From Polynucleobacter sp. UK-Kesae-W10 (lineage in GTDB: Bacteria > Pseudomonadota > Gammaproteobacteria > Burkholderiales > Burkholderiaceae): a stretch of DNA of 64,000 bases. Below are positions 9,579 to 18,200 of the stretch, in pieces. The notes beneath the pieces are model-generated. The model ran no database searches. It was not told the DNA's origin and worked only from the letters and a program-made list of their open reading frames with translations. The stretch is taken from NCBI RefSeq assembly GCF_018881575.1, contig NZ_JACVQB010000001.1, forward strand, positions 544,986 to 608,985, in the 5' to 3' direction. Within the stretch, counting starts at the first letter, position 1; each line of letters starts with the position of its first letter. A program made the position numbers and the translations under genes.

Positions 9579-10793
9579 ATGCGTATCACTATCATTGCTG
9601 ATTCATTTCCGCCGCTAAAAAATTCTGCAGCAGTGTTGGTATTTTCCTTGGCTGAGGCATTGGCTGCTTTAGACCATGAGGTCCTTGTTATTACCCCATC
9701 ATCAGGTATAGAAGATCCTTCTCTTGAGGAGGATTTTGGCGCATTCAAAGTTTTAAGATTGCGTTGCGGTGAAATTAAGTCTCAGATTAAATTGTTGCGC
9801 GGTATTGAAGAACTTAGTTTATTTTTTAAGCTACCTCGAGCACTAAAAAATACAAGTTATAAATCCTATGTTCCAGATTTAATTATTTGGTATTCACCTT
9901 CGATATTCTTTGGCGGACTTGTTAAGAGTTTAAAGCATGCTAGCAATACTAGCTATTTAATCTTGCGAGATATTGTTCCCCAGTGGCTAGTTGATCTTGG
10001 CCTGATGAGAAAGGGGCTAAGTTACTACTTGTTAAGATGGTTTGAGCTCTATCAGTACCGTCAGGCTGATTTTATTGGGGTTCAATCATCCGGCAATCGC
10101 ATTTATCTTGAGAATTTAGAATTACCTAGCCTGCAAAAGCTAGAAGTTTTACCAAATTGGATGCCATCAATTTCTACTCAATTTAAAATTTTAGATTTAG
10201 AAAATTCTCATACCAATCTCAGCCGAACTAAATTGGCCGGAAAAAAAACTTTGATTTATGCGGGTAATTTAGGCGAAGCGCAGGGGGTTAAAAATCTAGC
10301 TCAACTGCTTTCTTGCTTACGCAATAATGATCAAATCGGTTTTTTGATCATTGGCCGTGGCTCTAAGAAGGTTTGGTTACAAGAATTCATTGATTTCAAT
10401 GACTTGACTAACGTTTTGATGTTGGACGAGATGGATTTGGTCACTCTTAATATGTACTATCAACAGTCCGTTGCCGGCTTGGTCTTTTTGGATTTAAGTC
10501 ACCAGAGCCATAATATCCCAGGTAAATTCATTTCTTATTTGGAGGCTGGGCTACCGGTTGTCGCATGTGTAAATGCGAATAATGATTTGGTGGGCATTAT
10601 TAATAATTCTGGTCTCGGATTGGTTGGAAATAATCCAGTTGCGCTAGCCAAAGAGTTAATTTCATTTGTGGATAAAATTCCCGAAAATTCATCAATACTG
10701 GCAAGAAAATACTATGATGAAAACTATCAACCTCAAGCTATTGCCAAACAAATATTGAAAACAGTGAAGATGTCTAAAGAATTGAGTAATTAA
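9579..10793 (+). CDS. wbuB: Glycosyltransferase family 4, WbuB-like (probable L-FucNAc transferase)
   Basis: A 404-residue GT-B enzyme. The N-terminus MRITIIADSFPPLKNSAAV with later HEVLVITP is the acceptor-domain pattern of WbuB-type proteins, and the second domain shows YAGNLGEAQGVKNL near residue 225 and FLDLSHQSHNIPGKFISYLE near 305. In E. coli O26, S. aureus and P. aeruginosa clusters the transferase after the three FucNAc genes adds L-FucNAc to a lipid-linked GlcNAc. The same order here supports that role. Specificity itself is inference; the fold and family are clear. It ends one base before the initiating transferase gene. Confidence 0.75.
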   Translation: MRITIIADSFPPLKNSAAVLVFSLAEALAALDHEVLVITPSSGIEDPSLEEDFGAFKVLRLRCGEIKSQIKLLRGIEELSLFFKLPRALKNTSYKSYVPDLIIWYSPSIFFGGLVKSLKHASNTSYLILRDIVPQWLVDLGLMRKGLSYYLLRWFELYQYRQADFIGVQSSGNRIYLENLELPSLQKLEVLPNWMPSISTQFKILDLENSHTNLSRTKLAGKKTLIYAGNLGEAQGVKNLAQLLSCLRNNDQIGFLIIGRGSKKVWLQEFIDFNDLTNVLMLDEMDLVTLNMYYQQSVAGLVFLDLSHQSHNIPGKFISYLEAGLPVVACVNANNDLVGIINNSGLGLVGNNPVALAKELISFVDKIPENSSILARKYYDENYQPQAIAKQILKTVKMSKELSN

Positions 10794-10794
10794 T

Positions 10795-11877
10795 ATGCTG
10801 ACAATTTTCTCTGCTTTTATTGTTTCCTTGGTTACTGGATTTTTTGTTCTGCGTTACCAAGAAAAACATCAAAGTGTTACGGGTGATCTCGATTTAGTTG
10901 GTATTCAGAAATTTCATACCACTGTTGTGCCTCGAATTGGCGGCGCCCTTGTTTTTTTGGGAATAATTTCAGGGATACTGATTCGATATTTCAGTCCAGA
11001 TGATAAGGCTTTTAATGTAGGCGTAATTTTGACATTCGCTGCATTACCGGCTTTTATAGGTGGTTTTATTGAGGATCTGACTAAGAAAGTCGGAGTAAAG
11101 ACGCGGCTTTTTTTAACTTCGCTTTCAGCGGGGTTGGCAGGCTTTTGGCTTAATGCATGGTTAACGGATATTCAAATAGTTGGCCTTGATTTCTTTTTGG
11201 CTATCCCCATCATTTCTGTTGTCTTCACGTGTTTTGCAGTAGCCGGGGTAGCAAATTCATTTAACCTAATTGATGGGTTTAATGGTCTTGCAAGCATAGT
11301 TTCGTTAATGATTTTGTTTTCCATCGCCTATGTTGCATATCAGGTAAGGGATTACGGTATCTTATTGAGTAGTTTTGCAGCGATAGGAGCAATCGCTGGT
11401 TTTGTATTTTGGAACTACCCTAAGGGATCTATCTTTTTAGGTGATGGCGGCGCTTATCTCATCGGGTTTTGGATTGCTGAGCTTTGCGTGCTTTTAGTTA
11501 CGCGCAATCCATCTGTATCTAAATGGTTTCCAGTACTCATTTGCATTTATCCAATATTCGAAACGATTTTCACAATCTATAGAAGACTTGTAAAACGCCT
11601 TCATCCTGGAATGCCTGATGCTAATCACTTGCACCAAATGATATTTCGTAGGGTTGTATGCGACCCAACAAGTGAGAACGAGGAGGATTTATTGAGGGAA
11701 AATTCAAGAACCTCACCGTATTTATGGGTTTTGACTAGCTTGGCTATCATGCCCGCAATCTTATTTTGGCAATCAAAAGTGCTTTTGCAGTTATCAACGC
11801 TCCTATTCTGCATTACATATCTATGGCTATATTGGGCGATTGTTCGATTCAAAACACCAGGCTGGCTTGGTCGCTAG
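10795..11877 (+). CDS. wbpL: Polyprenyl-phosphate N-acetylhexosamine-1-phosphate transferase (WecA/WbpL/MraY family)
   Basis: A 360-residue polytopic inner-membrane enzyme with about ten hydrophobic segments. Family signatures are KFHTTVVPRIGGALVF near residue 40, the acidic FIEDLTKKVG near 90, NSFNLIDGFNGLAS near 155-168 (catalytic Asp region), and GDGGAYLIGF near 217. It moves a sugar-1-phosphate from a UDP donor to undecaprenyl phosphate, so it would start the glycan repeat. P. aeruginosa WbpL, also beside FucNAc genes, is the nearest functional analogue I recognise. The late loop GMPDANHLHQMIFRR is typical of the WecA/WbpL branch rather than MraY. Confidence 0.85.
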   Translation: MLTIFSAFIVSLVTGFFVLRYQEKHQSVTGDLDLVGIQKFHTTVVPRIGGALVFLGIISGILIRYFSPDDKAFNVGVILTFAALPAFIGGFIEDLTKKVGVKTRLFLTSLSAGLAGFWLNAWLTDIQIVGLDFFLAIPIISVVFTCFAVAGVANSFNLIDGFNGLASIVSLMILFSIAYVAYQVRDYGILLSSFAAIGAIAGFVFWNYPKGSIFLGDGGAYLIGFWIAELCVLLVTRNPSVSKWFPVLICIYPIFETIFTIYRRLVKRLHPGMPDANHLHQMIFRRVVCDPTSENEEDLLRENSRTSPYLWVLTSLAIMPAILFWQSKVLLQLSTLLFCITYLWLYWAIVRFKTPGWLGR

Positions 11878-12087
11878 AGTGGCGTATTTGGGGTTGCCTG
11901 TTTGTAAGCGATAAACGGTATTAGCAGTCCTGCTCCCTAAAATAGTGGGATTTACTGTGAATTTGTTCGGATAAGTACTAAGTTACCCCCCCAATCGTTA
12001 TAATTGCCATATATAAATAGGGTCAAATCCCTTTGGAGCGGCTTTGTTGTCAATAAATTGGTCAAAATTGGGTGAAAATTGTCGTAA

Positions 12088-13056
12088 ATGACTGATTTTA
12101 TTGAAAAAAAATCCAATTTGAGCTCTGTTTCCGATATACCGTTGGTGGCTATATTGCTATGTACCTATAACGGGGCACGGTTTTTGGCTGAGCAGCTCGA
12201 TTCTTTGGAAAGCCAGACTCATCAAAATTGGATAGTTTTTGCCAGTGATGATGGCTCTACTGACCAAACCCTAGAAATACTGCAGCAATATCAAGCTAAA
12301 TGGTCTTCTGGAAAACTCACTATTCGCAGTGGCCCTCAAAAAGGCTTTTGCCAGAATTTTTTATCCCTTGCCTGTGATCCACAAATTAAAGCAGATTACT
12401 ATGCTTTTTGTGATCAAGATGATGTGTGGTTGCCTAGCAAGTTAGAGGTTGCACTTACCAATATTATTACCAATCAATCTGCCGAGGTGCCTTACCTCTA
12501 TTGCGGCCGCACTAAATACGTTACCGAGAATCTAAAACCATGTGGTGTGTCACCGCTCTTTGTGTTTCCGCCGAGCTTTCGAAATGCCTTAGTACAAAGT
12601 ATTGCTGGCGGTAATACGATGGTTTTTAATCAATCAGCAAAAGATTTAATTGAAAAAGTGGGAGCGGTTGATGTGCCATCTCATGACTGGTGGCTATACC
12701 AGCTCATATCAGGGGTTGAGGGGGTGGTTTTTTACGATAACGTACCGCAATTGCTTTATAGGCAACATGAATTTGCTTTAGTGGGTGGTAATAACTCGTT
12801 TCCGGCGAAGATGGAGCGGATATGGATGTTGTTACGGGGGCGCTTTCAGGGGTGGAATACGCAAAACATTGAAGCGCTAAAACAAGTGAATCACTTGCTC
12901 GTGAGAAATAATAAGGATACTTTAAAAATGTTTGTATTGTTAAGAGAAGCTCGACTCATAGATCGGATTCGCTTGATGCAAGTTTGCGGTTTGTATCGCC
13001 AAACGAGGCGTGGAACCTTTAGTTTGGTTTTGGCCGAATTGATTAAGAAAATCTGA
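12088..13056 (+). CDS. Glycosyltransferase family 2 (rhamnosyltransferase-like)
   Basis: A 322-residue GT-A enzyme with VAILLCTYNGARFLAEQL near residue 20-37, FASDDGSTDQT near 51 and CDQDDVWLPSK (the DxD-like metal site) near 108. This pattern, with the C-terminal helix-rich tail, is common in O-antigen rhamnosyl or other deoxyhexosyl transferases such as RgpF-cluster GT2 proteins. It starts after a 210-base gap in which TATAAT (11999-12004) lacks a convincing -35 box, and its stop overlaps the start of the Wzm gene. Donor is unknown. Confidence 0.8.
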   Translation: MTDFIEKKSNLSSVSDIPLVAILLCTYNGARFLAEQLDSLESQTHQNWIVFASDDGSTDQTLEILQQYQAKWSSGKLTIRSGPQKGFCQNFLSLACDPQIKADYYAFCDQDDVWLPSKLEVALTNIITNQSAEVPYLYCGRTKYVTENLKPCGVSPLFVFPPSFRNALVQSIAGGNTMVFNQSAKDLIEKVGAVDVPSHDWWLYQLISGVEGVVFYDNVPQLLYRQHEFALVGGNNSFPAKMERIWMLLRGRFQGWNTQNIEALKQVNHLLVRNNKDTLKMFVLLREARLIDRIRLMQVCGLYRQTRRGTFSLVLAELIKKI

Positions 13057-13874
13057 TGCAAATTTTTCCAACTTCTCCAAAAGAAATGGTCCTTAGTTTT
13101 TGGAAAAACCGGTTACTTATAAAATCCTTAGTCATGCGAGAGGTTCAGGGTCGATATCGAGGATCCTTTGGCGGTATATTTTGGTCAATTTTTAATCCGA
13201 TAATACTTCTATTAATTTATACATTCGTATTTAGTGAAATTTTTAAATCTCGTTGGGAAGGGGGGGGTGACTCTAGAACAGAATTTGCCTTAGTGCTATT
13301 TGCGGGATTGATAGCATTCAACTTTTTTACTGAATGTTTTTTGCGAGCGCCAGGATTAATATTGTCAAATGTAAATTACGTAAAGAAGGTAATTTTTCCC
13401 CTCGAAATATTGCCCTGGGTAAGCATAGGCTCATCAATATTTCATGCAATCATTAGCTTTATTGTTTGGTTGGCCGCCTATTTTATTTTATTTGGTTTGC
13501 CACCGTACTCTATATTTTGGGTGCCAATAATTATCTTGCCTTTGATATTTTTTAGCGTTGGCGTAGGATGGATATTCGCTTCTCTTGGAGTTTATATTCG
13601 AGATATCTCACAAGCAGTTGGTATTATTACAACTGTCTTGATGTTTATAACCCCAATTTTTTACCCAATTACCGCTATTCCATTTCAGTATCGATTTTTT
13701 TTGGAATTTAATCCTTTGGCTTATGAGGTGCAGCAGCTACGGGGGGTTATGTACTGGGGTGATACGCCCGACTTAAATAGCTTCTCAATTTGGCTGTTTC
13801 TATCTTTTTCTTTTGCCTGCATTGGATTCTTTTGGTTTCAAAAAACCAGAAAAGGATTTGCTGATGTTCTCTAG
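13056..13874 (+). CDS. wzm: ABC-2 polysaccharide exporter permease Wzm
   Basis: A 272-residue inner-membrane subunit with about six transmembrane segments. It carries the amphipathic start LIKSLVMREVQGRYRGSFGG, then SIFNPIILLLIYTFVFSEIF, and a re-entrant FNPLAYEVQQLRGVMYWG region near residue 225, all standard for Wzm/RfbA/TagG permeases. With Wzt it exports completed O-antigen chains on undecaprenyl pyrophosphate. Its start overlaps the GT2 stop and its end overlaps the start of wzt by 11 bases, so the pair is translationally coupled. Confidence 0.92.
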   Translation: MQIFPTSPKEMVLSFWKNRLLIKSLVMREVQGRYRGSFGGIFWSIFNPIILLLIYTFVFSEIFKSRWEGGGDSRTEFALVLFAGLIAFNFFTECFLRAPGLILSNVNYVKKVIFPLEILPWVSIGSSIFHAIISFIVWLAAYFILFGLPPYSIFWVPIIILPLIFFSVGVGWIFASLGVYIRDISQAVGIITTVLMFITPIFYPITAIPFQYRFFLEFNPLAYEVQQLRGVMYWGDTPDLNSFSIWLFLSFSFACIGFFWFQKTRKGFADVL

Positions 13875-15219
13875 TGTTGGAATGGCAATTGAAGTGCGTG
13901 GCCTCAGTAAGCTATATGAAATTTATCGCAAGCCTTCTGACAGATTAAAGCAATTCCTGATCCCAAAATTATTGTCAATCGTAGGGCTCGGAGAAGGCAT
14001 TAGCTACTTCAATGAATTTTGGGCCCTGAAAAATGTAAGTTTTGATATAAAAAAAAATGAGACATTGGGAATAATTGGACGCAATGGTTCCGGTAAGTCA
14101 ACTTTACTTCAACTGATTTGCGGAATTATTAACCCTACTGATGGGCACATATTTACTCGCGGTCGAATTGCGGCTTTACTTGAATTGGGGTCCGGATTCA
14201 ATCCTGAATTTACTGGAAAAGAAAATATTTTTCTAAATGCCAGCCTCTTAGGACTAACTAAGACACAGATTGAAGATCGATATGGCGATATCATCACGTT
14301 TGCAGATATTGGTGAATTTATTGACCAACCTGTAAAAACTTATTCAAGTGGAATGATTGTCCGCTTGGCCTTTGCGGTTATTGCTCATGTCGATGCTGAT
14401 ATTTTGATTATTGACGAGGCGCTTGCAGTAGGGGATGCAATTTTTACGCAAAAGTGCATGCGATTTATTAGAAAGTTCAGAGAAACTGGAACTTTGATTA
14501 TTGTAAGTCATGATATGGCCTCAATCCAAAATTTATGCGGGAGAGTCATATGGCTTGAGGATGGCATTATTAGGAGTGAGGGTCCATCACGAAAAATTGC
14601 AGAAGAATATTTAGAGCACTCTTTTCGAGAAACCCTTGCTGATGAGTGTGGAGCTCATACATCCATTAAGCCCAACCGCAAGGCCTCCAAGATTGATGCA
14701 GCAGAAGATAAATATCTTTCTATGTATGAAAGCATTTTTTCTCCATACAACAATTTAAACGAATCTAATGGATGGAAAACTGGTTGTGGGGAAATTACCG
14801 AAGTTGAATTTATACCAAGAGAATTTATGCATGGTTCAATTTTCAGGGGCGGGGAGGTTGTGAGATTAAGAATTCGCGCAAGGATATATCAAGAAATGGA
14901 AAGCCCAATTATTGGGTTTTTAGTAAGAGACAGGCTCGGCCAAGATTTATTCGGCGAGAATACTTTTACTTGCACCATGGAAAAGCCGATTCAGGCAGTT
15001 AAATCTGGTGATTATATAGAGGCAGAATTTATTTTTAAGTTGCCGATGCTTCCCGATGGAGACTATACGGTAATGACTTCTTTGGCAGATGGAAATTTAC
15101 AGAATAATATTCAACATCATTGGCTTCATGAGGCCGCAATACTTAGGGTTTCCAGTCAAAATATTCGTTATGGATTAGTCGGTATTGCTTTTATTGATAT
15201 TGGAATGAGGAAAGTTTAA
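13864..15219 (+). CDS. wzt: ABC O-antigen exporter ATPase Wzt with C-terminal sugar-recognition domain
   Basis: A 451-residue ATPase. Walker A GRNGSGKST lies near residue 72, the signature YSSGMIVRLAFAV near 160, Walker B ILIIDEALAVGD near 180 and the H-loop IVSHDMASI near 215. Beyond about residue 285 a beta-rich extension matches the Wzt C-terminal domain, which in E. coli O9a-type systems binds the terminal cap of the glycan before export. Presence of this domain predicts that the chain carries a non-reducing-end modification. I chose ATG 13864, which has AAGGA seven bases upstream; the in-frame ATG 13882 is poorer. The stop shares a base with the next gene. Confidence 0.92.
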   Translation: MFSSVGMAIEVRGLSKLYEIYRKPSDRLKQFLIPKLLSIVGLGEGISYFNEFWALKNVSFDIKKNETLGIIGRNGSGKSTLLQLICGIINPTDGHIFTRGRIAALLELGSGFNPEFTGKENIFLNASLLGLTKTQIEDRYGDIITFADIGEFIDQPVKTYSSGMIVRLAFAVIAHVDADILIIDEALAVGDAIFTQKCMRFIRKFRETGTLIIVSHDMASIQNLCGRVIWLEDGIIRSEGPSRKIAEEYLEHSFRETLADECGAHTSIKPNRKASKIDAAEDKYLSMYESIFSPYNNLNESNGWKTGCGEITEVEFIPREFMHGSIFRGGEVVRLRIRARIYQEMESPIIGFLVRDRLGQDLFGENTFTCTMEKPIQAVKSGDYIEAEFIFKLPMLPDGDYTVMTSLADGNLQNNIQHHWLHEAAILRVSSQNIRYGLVGIAFIDIGMRKV

Positions 15220-18200
15220 TGGCGTCCTATGTTGATTTGGTAATGTCCCATCATGGTAAGGTTTCGGATAAGTGGAGTTCATACTTGGCTGAGTACGAAA
15301 AATATTTTTTACCATACAGAGATTTAGATATTAACCTGTTAGAGGTTGGAGTTCAGAATGGTGGCTCATTAGAAATTTATTCTAAATATTTTAAAAGAGC
15401 AAAAACCATAATAGGCTGTGATGTTAATAATAAATGCTCAGAGCTAATATTTTATGATTCTAGAATTAGCGTAATAATTGGGGATATAAATTTAGAATCA
15501 ACAAAAGCCGCCCTTTTTAATAAGAGTAAAAAATTTGATCTGATAATTGATGACGGCTCACATAGTTCAGCGGATATTGTAAGAACATTCCTTCATCTTT
15601 TCCCGGCACTTGAAGACGGCGGGCTCTATGTAATCGAAGATTTGCACTGTAGCTATTGGAGTCAGTTTGATGGAGGGTTATTCAATCCTAACAGTTCGTT
15701 GTCATTCCTCAAAATGCTCTCAGATGTTATAAATTACGAACATTGGGGCGTTGACTACTCCGCGAAAGAAATATTTGATTCATTTTCGAAGCAATATAAT
15801 GTTGATATTGATGAAGATGCATTATTAACAATTTCTTCTATTGAGTTTCGTAATTCTCTTTGCGCTGTAAGAAAAGGGTCTCAAAAAAACTCTATTGGGA
15901 AAAGAGTAGTGGTCGGGGAGGATGAGTTTGTGGTGGCGGGACATAAAAGTCTTGCCAATCGTGATTATTTACTGGAGGTGACCCAGGATAGAAATATTTG
16001 GTCTCTAATTGAATCGGATCCCAATAGAAAAATTGACAACGTTAAATGGCTGCTTGCACAAAGAGATCAGCAGCTAAAAGAAGCAGATGCCACGATTAAA
16101 CAAAGAGATCAGCAGCTAAAAGAAGCAGATGCCACGATTAAACAAAGAGATCAGCAGCTAAAAGAAGCAGATGCCACGATTAAACAAAGAGATCAGCAGC
16201 TTAATGATTATCATGATGCGCTATGCGAAAGAGACTCAAGGATTAGAAATATTTATGCATCAAAAAGCTGGAGAATTACTGCATCCTTAAGAAAAGCTTC
16301 ATTACTTAGTACAGAAAGTTTGAAATATCTTAAGCTTATAAAAGTAGAGCTTGAAAAAAATCACGGTCAAAAATATAAGCTTATTAAAAAAGTAGTTCGT
16401 ATATTTCGAGAGGGTGGTGTAAGTGCCATATACGAGAAGCTGCAATCCCGGGCAATAATAGGCGGATTGTTACCAAATGACTGTTATCCAATAAATGTCC
16501 GTATCAAATCTCAACTACAAGAAGTAGAAGACAGATTCTTATCTGCAGCTGATATTAATTTGAGGCAAGATAAATCTCCGATTATCTCGATATTAATGCC
16601 CGTATATAAGCCTCCTATAAGTGTTCTAAGTGCTGCAATTGAATCCGTTATTGGTCAATCAAGTTCCGACTGGGAGCTAATAATTGTGGATGACAATTCC
16701 AATGATGATTTAGTTCGAGCGCTGTTAATAGATTATTCAGAAAAAGACTCTCGAATTAAAGTTAAATTCTCAAAAGAAAATAGAGGCATATCTAGTGCAA
16801 CTAATATTGCATTGGAAATCTCTAGGGGTGATTTTATTGGTCTTCTTGATAATGATGATCTCCTTACAAATGACGCTATTGCGACTATGATTAGAGAGAT
16901 CTCGACCACTCCCGATGTAGATATTTTGTATTCAGATGAATGTAAGATCGATAAAGATGGAAAGCCAGTAGAGATATTTTGCAAGCCAGAATGGAGTCCA
17001 ATCCTTTTATTCAATTGTATGTATTTGGGGCATTTTTGTGTCTACAGGACATCGATAGTTAAATCTATAGGTGGATTTAGATCGCAATATGATTTTTCAC
17101 AGGACTATGATTTAGCATTAAGAGCGTCCGAAAAGGCTCGAACAATAATACATGTTGAAAAAGTTTTATATGGATGGCGGATGCTCGACTCTTCAGCTGC
17201 AGCCGGCGGTAAGCCTCTTGCTAGAATTACAAACATAGCCGCCCTACAAAATGCAATGGATAGGAGGGGCTTGAAAGCAATAGCTACTCCATTGATTCAC
17301 GCCAATCGAGCTTTATTTGATACAACAAATTTTAATGATTTTGTATCAATCATAATACCTTCTGATAACGCAGTTAACATTCAGGCGGTAATTAGATCAG
17401 TTCAAGAAAAGACCTTATATAAAGTTTATGAAATTATTGTTGTAACTAATTCAAAAATAATCAAAAGATTTTCAGGGGAATATAAAAAATCAAAGGTTAT
17501 TTTTGTGACGTATGACAAAAAATATAATTTTTCTGATAAATGTAATGCCGGCGCTGAAGTTGCAAATGGGTCTCAGTTCATTTTTTTAAATGACGATGTT
17601 CGAATAATTTCTGATGATTGGATTGAGGCTCTTCTTGAGTACTTGAAGGTGCCCGGGGTTGGAGTGGTTGGACCCAAATTGCTTTATGAGAACGGCACCA
17701 TTCAGCATGCTGGTATGGTCGTTGGCACCAGGAGACTGGTTGGCACAGCATTCCATTCGCTTCCAGAGCAAACAACCATGCACTATAACTTTGCCCAGTC
17801 TGCGAGAGAGGTATCGGTTATATGCGGAGCCTGTTTAGCAATTAGTAAGAAAATATTTGAAGAAATTAAGGGGTTTGATTCGACTAACTTTCCGATTAAT
17901 CATTCTGATGTTGATTTATGTTTTAAAGTCAGGAGCCGTGGATATACTTGCGTGTACACACCATATGCCAAGCTAATGCATATTGGACACATGTCGCTGG
18001 GTAGTGATGAAGTTAAGAGCAACCAAAACCCGTTTGCGAAGGATAAGTCTGACATAAGCCTATTAAAAATTTGGCCACACTACATAAGTTCAGATCCATA
18101 CTTTACAAATACTATGCGTAATAATTTGTACCATGATTCTCAAGAAGCCTATGAGATATTTATTGGCTGTAAATCTATGGCAAAAAATTTAAAAAAAGAC

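Noticed and set aside
11999..12004. TATAAT box upstream of the GT2 gene
   Set aside because: No convincing -35 sequence at 16 to 18 bases; reported only within the GT2 entry.
16059..16201. Short direct repeats that could suggest a CRISPR array
   Set aside because: Units are contiguous with no spacers and lie in frame inside a coding sequence.
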